From positions 1 through 64,000 of the forward strand of contig NZ_JBNPXI010000006.1 of NCBI RefSeq assembly GCF_050433385.1: 64,000 bases of DNA, given 5' to 3'. Below are positions 34,845-42,525 of this stretch, piece after piece (position 1 is the stretch's first letter; the number at the start of each line of letters is the position of its first letter). This DNA comes from Brassicibacter mesophilus. Its GTDB lineage: Bacteria; Bacillota; Clostridia; Tissierellales; Proteiniboraceae. The position numbers were made by a program, and so were the translations under genes. The notes under the pieces are model-generated. The model saw only the letters and a program-made list of their open reading frames with translations, searched no databases and was not told where the DNA came from.

Positions 34845-36292
34845 GCTAATACTCCTAATGCAGATAAGATTAAGTTAAGCACATACCCTGCTGCAAATGA
34901 AAACACAAATACAAATGCACCCATAGCAAAAGCCACCTTAGTTCCACGTTCTTTAATCATCATAGCAAACTGAGCAACACATGGTACAAAAAGCGTCAGT
35001 GTAGAAGCTGCTACAACCAACTGTCTAGGATTCAATAAGCCTGTTTTTTGTAAATCAAATAATCCTGCTGCTCCGTAGTCTCTTCTAAAGAATCCAAATA
35101 AAAATACTTCTGAAATTTGATCAGGTAGTCCAATTAAATTCACCACTGGTGTAAGCCAGTTTATAAGAACATCAAATAAACCTGTAAGATTTCCAAACCA
35201 TATTAAAACACTAGCAAATATAAATAAAGGTATAATTTCAACTAGGTACCACTGCATTCTTGTATAAGTTTTTGAAAGAACATTTGACAATTTGGGAAGT
35301 CTCAACGGTGGGACCTCCATATAAAAGTTCGGTCTATCACCAGGCATAATTTTAGATGTAAGATATCCGATAAATAAAAATACAAAAGTTATAAATATCA
35401 TCCAAACAAATAGTGCACCTCCAGCATTAGATAATAATGCCATAATTACGCCTAACTGTGCTGAACATGGTATTGCTAAAGCTAAAAGTAAAGTAGCTAT
35501 AACTCTTTCCCTCTTAGTCTCCAATGTTCTGCTTACCATCGTCGCCATAGTGTCACATCCAAAGCCAAGCACCATAGGAATAACGGCACGTCCATTTAAT
35601 CCAATTTTCTTAAATATTCTATCTACTAACATTGCAAGTCTTGGAAGATACCCACTATCTTCAATAATTGAAAACACTAAGAAAAAGGCACCTACTATTG
35701 GTAAAACTATAGCTACTGCATATCTAATTCCAAGAGTAATAATACCATAATCATTTGCAATTAGATCCTGCAGCCAGCTCCAAGGAATAACAGAATTAAC
35801 TACATTATTAATCCAAGGGTTTATAAAGCTCTCGAAAATATTAGCTTCTAAAAAATCAACTACTGTACCTGCACCAAATTCACCAACAAATTTGTACAGT
35901 CCATAATATACAACTAAAAGTAATATTGGTATACCTGTTATAGGGTTCATAGTGAGCCTACTCAATACTTCAGATATGCTGCTTTCTTTTTTTGGTTTCT
36001 CTGCAACGACCTTTTTTGTTATGTTTTCTACTACATTTTGTCTTGATAAGGATATAATGTAGCTAAGTGGTTTATCATATTTTTGTTTAGTATTATCTAT
36101 AGTATCTTTAATTTTAATGAACCCACTACCTTCACGTATCTTAACACTTTCCAAAATGTCTTCATCTTCTTGTAGCAATAATAATGCTATGGATTCTTTT
36201 GAAAGCATATAGTCTGACTTAAGATTTTCAGATATTTTAGTTATAGCACTCTCAATTGTGTCATCATAATTAATACTAAGCTGCCTTGACAT
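34841..36292 (-). CDS. feoB: FeoB membrane domain (split FeoB, C-terminal part)
   Basis: This is the permease half of ferrous iron transporter FeoB, 483 residues. It begins with a soluble helical region (the GDI-like domain, about 1-115) and continues with about eight membrane helices holding two Gate motifs. The conserved GFGCDTMAT and LTLFVPCVAQ, with their gate cysteines, are present. Walker and G motifs are absent because the G domain is the preceding gene. The ATG overlaps the G-domain gene by 17 bp and has AAAGGG upstream. Both parts have proper starts and stops, so this is a real split and not a sequencing error. Confidence 0.93.
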   Translation of the reverse strand: MSRQLSINYDDTIESAITKISENLKSDYMLSKESIALLLLQEDEDILESVKIREGSGFIKIKDTIDNTKQKYDKPLSYIISLSRQNVVENITKKVVAEKPKKESSISEVLSRLTMNPITGIPILLLVVYYGLYKFVGEFGAGTVVDFLEANIFESFINPWINNVVNSVIPWSWLQDLIANDYGIITLGIRYAVAIVLPIVGAFFLVFSIIEDSGYLPRLAMLVDRIFKKIGLNGRAVIPMVLGFGCDTMATMVSRTLETKRERVIATLLLALAIPCSAQLGVIMALLSNAGGALFVWMIFITFVFLFIGYLTSKIMPGDRPNFYMEVPPLRLPKLSNVLSKTYTRMQWYLVEIIPLFIFASVLIWFGNLTGLFDVLINWLTPVVNLIGLPDQISEVFLFGFFRRDYGAAGLFDLQKTGLLNPRQLVVAASTLTLFVPCVAQFAMMIKERGTKVAFAMGAFVFVFSFAAGYVLNLILSALGVLA

Positions 36293-36872
36293 ATTTATCT
36301 ACCCTTTCCTTAAGTTTATCGATTCCTTTATTCAGTGCAGCTATAGTAGATATAACAGGTATATCTAACTCTCTTTCAAGTGCATCAATATCTATGTTTA
36401 AACCCATTCTTTCTGCTTCATCCATAATGTTAAGAACTAGAATTACTGGTAATCCTCCTTCTATTAACTGTATAGTAAGAGGAAGCATTCTATTTATATT
36501 TTTAGCATCAATAACGTGAATTACTGCTTTAGGTGTTTCTCTAAAAAGTAAATCCCTTGTAACCTTTTCTTCTTCTGTTATGCACATAAGAGAATACATG
36601 CCCGGAGTATCGATTATCTCGTACTGCTTATCTCCAATTGTTCCTTTTCCCCTAGAAACTTCAACAGTTGTACCAGGATAGTTTGAAACAGTTACATATG
36701 CGCCAGTTAATCTATTAAATAAAACACTTTTCCCAACATTGGGGCTACCTACTAATGCTACTTTTTCTAGCCCCTGTGTGTTTTGATTTACTTCACCATG
36801 ACAGTTTCCTGTCCCTAATAGTGTAGATGAAAGCTTTTTTATCCATGATTTTTTATTATTGCAACAGTCCAT
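36276..36872 (-). CDS. FeoB GTPase domain (split FeoB, N-terminal part)
   Basis: This is the cytosolic G-protein half of FeoB, 198 residues. G1 is GSPNVGKS, G2 is in TVSNYPGTTVEV, G3 is DTPGMYS and G4 is NIMD. A Cys-rich tail at the start (MDCCNNKKS) precedes it. The ATG at 36872 has AAAGGAGG upstream, which fixes the start. A perfect Fur-type box lies 24 bp before it, so it is the first gene of an iron-repressed operon: G domain, membrane domain, Cys-rich protein, feoA. Confidence 0.92.
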   Translation of the reverse strand: MDCCNNKKSWIKKLSSTLLGTGNCHGEVNQNTQGLEKVALVGSPNVGKSVLFNRLTGAYVTVSNYPGTTVEVSRGKGTIGDKQYEIIDTPGMYSLMCITEEEKVTRDLLFRETPKAVIHVIDAKNINRMLPLTIQLIEGGLPVILVLNIMDEAERMGLNIDIDALERELDIPVISTIAALNKGIDKLKERVDKYVKAA

Positions 36873-36895
36873 AAAATGTCCTCCTTTATTTGTAT

Positions 36896-36910
36896 TGATA
36901 ATCATTATCA
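36896..36910. promoter_or_regulatory. Fur-type operator of the feo operon
   Basis: TGATAATCATTATCA is a perfect 7-1-7 inverted repeat, exactly the form of the B. subtilis Fur box. It lies 24 bp before the start of the split feoB genes, in a position to cover the promoter. Fur with ferrous iron should repress here. Confidence 0.85.
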
Positions 36911-37022
36911 CTTAAAGGCTGAAAATTAACTCTCTATGTACATATTTGTAATAAAGAGCTCGACAACTAGATATTTATTTGATAGATTACAATACCAATA
37001 AGTACCTCTTTATTCACAAAAA

Positions 37023-37074
37023 AATGAGAATAAGTATCATTTCAATATTATTGTATATGATATTTATTCTCATT
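37023..37074 (-). terminator. Terminator of the germinant receptor operon
   Basis: The 18-bp stem AATGAGAATAAGTATCAT (37023-37040) / ATGATATTTATTCTCATT (37057-37074) has one mismatch. A run of T follows on the minus strand. It lies 43 bp past the gerB-type stop. Confidence 0.9.
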
Positions 37075-37116
37075 TCAAGCTTTTTGTTAAATTTTTATTT
37101 TCAAATTCTATTACAG

Positions 37117-38211
37117 TTACATGGTCATTTTCTTACCTGTTCTAATTTTTATTTTTAAAATGATAAAAATCAATATAGGAATAATAACCTGAAACGGAAA
37201 AGCATAAAATCTCCATACTTCTCTAGTCCACTCATAAAAATCTATAGCCCCATCATACAGTGAATAAGACAAATTAAATACTAATAATCCAACTGGAACC
37301 ACAATAAACCTATACTCACTACAATTAAATATCTTACTTATTCCTCGATTAGCAGCTAGTATACATATATTAAGCTTGACAAATCCACCTATGACATATA
37401 AAAACGCTATTATAATCTGTAAACGTTCTAGAAAACTTTTAAAGCTAATCTTGGTAGCTGTAAGAAAAGTGGGATAATAATATCCAGAAGCTATCTCAGT
37501 TCCTATTACCATTAAGTCTACAAGACCTATAACTAATAATATCACTCCAGGTATAACTACACCTGAAGCATATACTTTATAGGTAGTTTTTTTCCATTTT
37601 AGATTTGAAAAAATCATTGTAAATATAACAACTTCAGCAAATGGAAATGAAAAAGAGCTAAATGCACCATTTAGTACTGGTTTAATACCATTTGCTAATA
37701 TTGGAAAAATGTGATTTACGTGCATATCTGGTGTTAGCATCAATAGAGTAATAAATGAAAAAGCTACCAAAATTATAACAAAAAATTCACTAAACCGTGC
37801 CAAGGTCTCTATTCCTTGTTTCAGTGCAACTATAGATAGAATTACCACGGCTATCATAACAATTGATATTGGCGTTTCACTCCCTACGGTAATAAAAAAA
37901 AGCTCACTTAAATCTCTTAATACTAATGCTGCTAGGTGTATCCCAAACCATATGTATAGAGCTATAAAAACCTTACCTACTACTTTTCCAAAACAATATT
38001 CAAATATGTCAAACAAATCTCTTCCGGGAAAAACATGATTAAATTGTGCATATATATATGCCATACCAACAGCAGCTAGTATTGCAATTATAGTGGCTAT
38101 CCATAAGTCATTTTTTGCTTCAAGACCAGTGACTATAATGGCTGCAGTTCCAAATACAAATAATACCATTAAAGAAATAGCCTGCTTTTCAGATATATTT
38201 TCTTTATTCAT
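37117..38211 (-). CDS. Germinant receptor permease subunit (GerAB/GerKB family)
   Basis: This is the B subunit of a spore germinant receptor in the spore inner membrane, an APC-superfamily protein with ten membrane helices over 364 residues, which forms the ligand-binding part. The family start KQAISLMVLFVFGTAAIIV, a central FPILANGIKPVLNGAFSSFSFPFAEVVIFTMIF and the PFQVIIPI end are recognisable. The start at 38211 leaves AGGGG at 9 bp. It is the last gene of the receptor operon, 160 bp after the D-like gene. Confidence 0.92.
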   Translation of the reverse strand: MNKENISEKQAISLMVLFVFGTAAIIVTGLEAKNDLWIATIIAILAAVGMAYIYAQFNHVFPGRDLFDIFEYCFGKVVGKVFIALYIWFGIHLAALVLRDLSELFFITVGSETPISIVMIAVVILSIVALKQGIETLARFSEFFVIILVAFSFITLLMLTPDMHVNHIFPILANGIKPVLNGAFSSFSFPFAEVVIFTMIFSNLKWKKTTYKVYASGVVIPGVILLVIGLVDLMVIGTEIASGYYYPTFLTATKISFKSFLERLQIIIAFLYVIGGFVKLNICILAANRGISKIFNCSEYRFIVVPVGLLVFNLSYSLYDGAIDFYEWTREVWRFYAFPFQVIIPILIFIILKIKIRTGKKMTM

Positions 38212-38371
38212 AACCATATCCCCTAATATCCTTCCAATAATTAAAAGAGAAAGTCTTTGATGTAAAATTTTAAAACTAACTTCTTTAAATGAATAAAAGA
38301 AGTTTAGTTTTTTATCTACAATTCTTCAATAAAATACTTTTATAAATATTACTGAAAATTATCCAAAATTA

Positions 38372-38596
38372 TTATTTAGATGTAAAAACATCTAGCACGG
38401 CTTTAACTGCACTCTCTATAGGCTTTGCAGGACTAGGTATTTTAACTCCTAATCCTAATAAAATACTTATCACAAATGCAAACGTGAATGTAGCTAAATA
38501 TATAATTAGCTCTTTCTTTTGTTTTTGCTTCACAAGTGGTACTATTTCAAAAAAACCTATAATCCCATATGCTATAATTATTAAAATAACTACCAT
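38372..38596 (-). CDS. Small D-like subunit of the germinant receptor
   Basis: The gene encodes a 74-residue protein with two membrane helices (about 2-18 and 32-49) and a short polar tail, placed between the C and B subunit genes. Small two-helix D proteins are known in some Bacillus and Clostridia receptor operons, where they change the speed of germination. Sequence of such proteins is poorly conserved, so the call is based on size, topology and place. AGGTGAC lies before its ATG, directly after the C-subunit stop. Confidence 0.7.
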   Translation of the reverse strand: MVVILIIIAYGIIGFFEIVPLVKQKQKKELIIYLATFTFAFVISILLGLGVKIPSPAKPIESAVKAVLDVFTSK

Positions 38597-38598
38597 AT

Positions 38599-39756
38599 TT
38601 AGTCACCTATCTTAATTGGTTTTGAAGTTAGTCCGCTGCCTTTAATTGTAACCTCTACACTAATATCTACTGGCAGCTCACTAAAAATATTTTCCCAGTC
38701 TGACTTAACAGTTCTCCATAACTGTGGATCATCTCTGTATATTGCATTTCCAAATCCAAAGATATCATTTTTGTATTGTTTTTGAACTTTGGTTATAACC
38801 TCTATTATTTCTTTTTTTATTGCTGCTTGAGCTTGATTCTTAAGCTTTGTTCTTCCATCTTTACTAACAACATCATCATATCCAGCTATTCCACCAATGC
38901 CAGCCTCCATTTTTACATCTATTTTCATTGATAGATTGCCACCATTTGTAATTGGTTTCAATTTAGTTTTACAATTAAAAATTTCAAGTGTTACATCGGT
39001 TTTTGTACCAGCAACATTAGTTATAACAATTACACCATCTTTTATCTTGTCTTTTACAATAAGCATAGACCTAGTTTCTAGTCCATCAATCCAGCCTATC
39101 ATTTTATCCTCTTTAAATATTGCTGTTCCATAAACCTCTGGTACTATTTCTTCCCACTTTTTAATCATTTTTGTAGTTGGTATAGTCGCAGAAATTCCTT
39201 GCTCTGATAAGTCATCAAGAAAACTCAAGAAATCAACAGCATAGAATTTAGGTATATTATCTTGACTTTTTAATAAATCATCTAAATGGAATGACATTGT
39301 GTCATGCATCTTATCTTTTCCTTGTAATATATCTCCAGCTGTTTTATCTAATGAAATCAGAATCCAAATATCTGCCCTAACTTCAGCGTCTCTAGATACA
39401 AAGTCTAATGCAGGTACTATACCTTCTTTAGCTATTTCCTCACTTATGATTATAACTTTTGCATGGCTCCAATAAAGCTTTTTTCCAGATTTCAAAATTA
39501 TATTTCTTACCCCGTCAAAAACTGTCTTGCCTTGAGCAGAGATAACATCTGGTTCCATAGTCATCTCTTGCCCTCCTCTAGCAGATATTGTTTCAACTGT
39601 AACTATATAATTTTCACTTTCTTTATCTTTATCTATAGCTAAACCAGTAGCTATGGCTATTTCATTTACCTCTCTATAATTCCAGCATCCAGTAATAATG
39701 AAGATAGTTGATACTATTGTAAATATTAATAAAAGAAGTTTTTTTCTATTCTTCAT
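38599..39756 (-). CDS. Germinant receptor lipoprotein subunit (GerAC/GerKC family)
   Basis: This is the C subunit of the germinant receptor, a 385-residue lipoprotein anchored at Cys24 (FIITGC) on the outside of the spore inner membrane. GerAC signatures are the first lines CWNYREVNEIAIATGLAID and the WSHAKVIIISEEIAKEGI motif; the C-terminal domain has the usual YKNDIFGFGNAIYR pattern. The A, C, D, B gene order differs from the simple A-B-C order but is found in other clostridial operons. Confidence 0.92.
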   Translation of the reverse strand: MKNRKKLLLLIFTIVSTIFIITGCWNYREVNEIAIATGLAIDKDKESENYIVTVETISARGGQEMTMEPDVISAQGKTVFDGVRNIILKSGKKLYWSHAKVIIISEEIAKEGIVPALDFVSRDAEVRADIWILISLDKTAGDILQGKDKMHDTMSFHLDDLLKSQDNIPKFYAVDFLSFLDDLSEQGISATIPTTKMIKKWEEIVPEVYGTAIFKEDKMIGWIDGLETRSMLIVKDKIKDGVIVITNVAGTKTDVTLEIFNCKTKLKPITNGGNLSMKIDVKMEAGIGGIAGYDDVVSKDGRTKLKNQAQAAIKKEIIEVITKVQKQYKNDIFGFGNAIYRDDPQLWRTVKSDWENIFSELPVDISVEVTIKGSGLTSKPIKIGD

Positions 39757-39771
39757 TTATCTTTTCCCCTT

Positions 39772-41319
39772 CTACTGATTTTGGTCAGTTAAAGAATTAT
39801 TTTCAGCATCAGCTTTTCTTACAGGATTTCTATCTGCCATTAGCTTTGGTCTATAGTACATATACCACCAAGGCGCTCTTATTGCAGTATCTTTTAAATC
39901 CTGTTTATTAATGGAGCCTAGATTAATCATATATGGAATTCCAAAGGATCTTATGGACATCAAATGAATAAAAAGTCCAATAACTCCAAATATATATCCA
40001 TACAATCCTAAAAAACCAGACAATAGCAACAATACCAGTCTTGTTATTATTACTGCACCCTTTAAAGGATAAACTAAAAATGCAGAAATTCCCGTCAACG
40101 CTACAATAATTACAATAGGTGCACTTACAAACCTTGCTTGGACTGCCGCTTGACCTAATATCAATGCTCCAACAATACTTACTGTAGCTCCAATTGGTTC
40201 AGGTAGCCTGACTCCAGCTTCTCTAAGGATATCAAAAACTATGACCATCATAAATGCTTCCACAATGGTTGGAAATGGTACACCTTCTCTAGCAGAGGTT
40301 ATACTCAGAATCAATGGTGTAGGCAGCATTTCTTGGTGAAATGTAACTAGTGCAACGTAAATAGCAAGAATACTAGTAGTAAAAAAGAATGACATGTACC
40401 TTAACAATCTGTTAAACGATGAAAAAAAATAGTTATTATAATAATCTTCATTTGACTGAAAATATTCCATAAATATAAATGGCAAAGTTGATACAGAAGG
40501 AGTTCCGTCTACTAGAATAGCAAATCTTCCCTCAAGTAATTTAGCTGCAACAATATCTGGACGTTCAGTATATCCTACTGTATCAAACGGTGAATATGGA
40601 GCATCTCTTATCATTTCATCTATGTAATTTGATGCTAAAATTCCATCTATATCTATCTTGTCAAGGCGTCTTTCCAGTTCCTTAAGAATTTTCTCATTTG
40701 CAATTCCTTCTATGTAGCAATAACACACATCGGTTTTAGTCTGCTTTCCTAGCTGTCTCATTTTGAATTTTAAGTTTGGATTTCGTATTTTCCTTCTTAT
40801 TAAGGATATGTTTATTACTATTGACTCTACGAATCCCTCTCTTGGTCCTTTAACAATTCTTTCGGATGAAGGTTCATTTATTGTTCTTGTTTGCCACCCC
40901 TTAGTGTCTATTAACAATGCTTCTACGATACCGTCAATCAAAACAATCGTATCACCATACAACACTGACCCAATCAATTCATCAATGTTGGATGTTTTTT
41001 TTATTTCATTTGATATAATTTCTTTTTTTAAAAGAGTATCTAAGAGTTTATCAAATGATACAACATAGTCTATGTCAGCGTTAATAATTGGCTTTATAAT
41101 ATCTTCATTTACTAACTCTTGATTTACCATTCCATCAGCATAGATTAAGCAACACTTTAGCTTGTTTTGATTTTTATTTTCTATATTTCTATATCTTATT
41201 GTGTCGTCATTAACAAAAATATTTTTGAACATTTGAATGTTTTGTTCAAGACTTTTTGAAAGCTTTAATTCACTTATGTTTGAATTTGAAATATCATTTA
41301 TAGTATTTTTTCTTTTCAT
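39772..41319 (-). CDS. Germinant receptor subunit A (GerAA/GerKA family)
   Basis: This is the A subunit of the germinant receptor, 515 residues. The large soluble N-terminal part holds KGPREGFVESIVINISLIRRKIRNPNLKFK and YTERPDIVAAKLLEGRFAILVDGTP signatures of the family. Five or so membrane helices follow (about 300-480). It is the first gene of the operon. CATATTA at 41342-41348 on the minus strand is a fair match to a sigma-G -10 box, but the -35 side is weak. AAAGGG lies before the ATG. Confidence 0.93.
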   Translation of the reverse strand: MKRKNTINDISNSNISELKLSKSLEQNIQMFKNIFVNDDTIRYRNIENKNQNKLKCCLIYADGMVNQELVNEDIIKPIINADIDYVVSFDKLLDTLLKKEIISNEIKKTSNIDELIGSVLYGDTIVLIDGIVEALLIDTKGWQTRTINEPSSERIVKGPREGFVESIVINISLIRRKIRNPNLKFKMRQLGKQTKTDVCYCYIEGIANEKILKELERRLDKIDIDGILASNYIDEMIRDAPYSPFDTVGYTERPDIVAAKLLEGRFAILVDGTPSVSTLPFIFMEYFQSNEDYYNNYFFSSFNRLLRYMSFFFTTSILAIYVALVTFHQEMLPTPLILSITSAREGVPFPTIVEAFMMVIVFDILREAGVRLPEPIGATVSIVGALILGQAAVQARFVSAPIVIIVALTGISAFLVYPLKGAVIITRLVLLLLSGFLGLYGYIFGVIGLFIHLMSIRSFGIPYMINLGSINKQDLKDTAIRAPWWYMYYRPKLMADRNPVRKADAENNSLTDQNQ

Positions 41320-41398
41320 GATAACACCCTTTGCTTTTTCTTAATATGTATTATTAGTTAAAATTAATGTATTTAGTCATTTTCTTTTATTTAGTTTG

Positions 41399-41427
41399 TT
41401 TACAGAAGTCCTTTTTTATGCTAAAAT
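41399..41427 (+). promoter_or_regulatory. Promoter of the structured RNA
   Basis: -35 TTTACA (41399-41404), a 17-bp spacer and -10 TAAAAT (41422-41427) form a good housekeeping promoter reading right. RNA should begin near 41434, upstream of the seven-codon ORF and the folded region. Confidence 0.7.
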
Positions 41428-41433
41428 TTAGAA

Positions 41434-41665
41434 TAAATAATAAAAGGAGGCTTAAATACATGCTTAAACTTATTCTTAAGTAATTAATTTAGAAATATAT
41501 TTCTAATTATTTTAACCTTAGAAAGATGATTTGACCTAGATATATAGGCTTTTTTGTCGTGTTTCTTTCGAGGTAATTACTTAATGGATAAGTTCTGTAC
41601 AGCCTCAGGCTATTATATTGCTTTCTTGAGACCGTAGGATAACATCCCTGTGGTTTTTATTTTTT
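41434..41665 (+). ncRNA. Unrecognised structured RNA with terminator
   Basis: A transcript of about 230 nt is predicted from promoter to T run. P1 is a perfect 11-bp stem, TTAAGTAATTA (41476-41486) / TAATTACTTAA (41574-41584). Inside it are P2, an 18-base palindrome TTAGAAATATATTTCTAA (41489-41506), and P3, CCTTAGAAAGA (41516-41526) / TCTTTCGAGG (41564-41573), with one bulged A, capped by a CCTA/TAGG hairpin. This is a three-way-junction-like fold. A last hairpin (about 41631-41654) leads to a T run at 41654-41666. It has no T-box, SAM, GEMM, cobalamin or 6S hallmark that I know. Confidence 0.55.
41460..41483 (+). CDS. Seven-residue ORF inside the structured RNA
   Basis: ATG at 41460 with a near-perfect AAAGGAGG 9 bp before it opens MLKLILK and stops at TAA (41481-41483). 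Its last codons form the left side of stem P1, so translation would open P1. It may be a leader peptide of an attenuator. The ORF is too short to prove by sequence. Confidence 0.45.
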   Translation: MLKLILK

Positions 41666-41688
41666 TATGTTATAATAGCAAGAACATG

Positions 41689-41736
41689 ACACATCTTTAA
41701 GGTTATATTATTTTAATAAAGTATAAGGAGATGTGT
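41689..41736 (+). promoter_or_regulatory. Hairpin covering the methyltransferase ribosome site
   Basis: ACACATCTTT (41689-41698) pairs with GGAGATGTGT (41727-41736) over 10 bp with two G-U pairs. The right arm contains most of the AAGGAG ribosome site (41725-41730). A TATAAT at 41671-41676 just before suggests transcription starts near 41683, so the RNA would begin with this hairpin. It could hold back translation until something opens it. Confidence 0.55.
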
Positions 41737-41739
41737 ATT

Positions 41740-42414
41740 ATGAGTGAACAAGAAAATGTTAAGGTTGAAGAGATGGCAGATTTTTTTAATAATAGAGCAG
41801 GTACTTATGACTCACATATGAAAGAAACTATAAATTCTTTTAATGAGTATTATCTCACTATATCTGACGGAATAGTAGAAACAAATGATATAGTGGAAAT
41901 ATTAGATTTAGGTTGTGGTACTGGATTAGAAATAGAAGGAATACTGAAGAAAGTACCAAATGCAAGAATAACATGTATTGATTTGTCTGAAGGAATGTTA
42001 AAGCTTCTTGATGATAAATATAAAGATTATAAAAACCAATTAACAATAATAAATAACTCTTATTTAACTCATCCATTTGAGATGAATAAGTATGACTACG
42101 TTGTTTCAGTTATGACAATGCACCATTTTAAATATGAAGATAAGTGTGCCCTATATAAAAAAATAAAAGGTTCTTTAAAAGAAGATGGAAAGTATATCGA
42201 AGGAGACTATGTGGTGTCTAGCGAAAATGAGCTGCTTTGGTTAGAGAAATATGATAAAATACTCAGCGAGATAGGTGATAAAAAAATTAAGCTTTATCAT
42301 ATTGATATACCATTTTCATTAGAAACTCAAAAAAAGCTGCTTAAAGAAGCTGGATTTAATAATTTTGAAATCATGTTTGAAGAAGGCGAGCATTTTATAT
42401 ATTGTGTATGTTAA
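41740..42414 (+). CDS. SAM-dependent class I methyltransferase
   Basis: The gene encodes a 224-residue cytosolic enzyme of the Methyltransf_25 group. The SAM-binding motif I is ILDLGCGTGLEIEG, followed by acidic CIDLSEGMLKLL and the motif IV-like VSVMTMHHFKYED. Substrate is unknown; it is not one of the rRNA methyltransferase families I know. The start at 41740 is right because AAGGAG lies 9 bp before it; an upstream in-frame ATG at 41731 would abut it directly. It is transcribed alone, behind the structured RNA. Confidence 0.82.
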   Translation: MSEQENVKVEEMADFFNNRAGTYDSHMKETINSFNEYYLTISDGIVETNDIVEILDLGCGTGLEIEGILKKVPNARITCIDLSEGMLKLLDDKYKDYKNQLTIINNSYLTHPFEMNKYDYVVSVMTMHHFKYEDKCALYKKIKGSLKEDGKYIEGDYVVSSENELLWLEKYDKILSEIGDKKIKLYHIDIPFSLETQKKLLKEAGFNNFEIMFEEGEHFIYCVC

Positions 42415-42461
42415 TGTGGATACAAATATAGTCAGTGCTAAAATAGTTTAGTCATACAAAA

Positions 42462-42500
42462 AGGCTATAAAAGTATACTATAATATGCTTTTTATAGCCT
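42462..42500. terminator. Bidirectional terminator
   Basis: The stem AGGCTATAAAA (42462-42472) / TTTTATAGCCT (42490-42500) has a further GTATA/TATGC helix inside. It lies between the convergent methyltransferase and M28 genes and can serve both. Confidence 0.85.
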
Positions 42501-42525
42501 CTTTCCTTTTAAAATTTACTTTTAA

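Noticed and set aside
34841..36872. FeoB broken by a frameshift
   Set aside because: Both parts have complete domains, overlapping stop and start and their own ribosome sites, so a genuine split gene is more likely.
41399..41665. T-box riboswitch before the methyltransferase
   Set aside because: There is no GGGTGGNACCGCG-type T-box sequence and no specifier stem I can find. The last hairpin has no alternative antiterminator partner that I could see.
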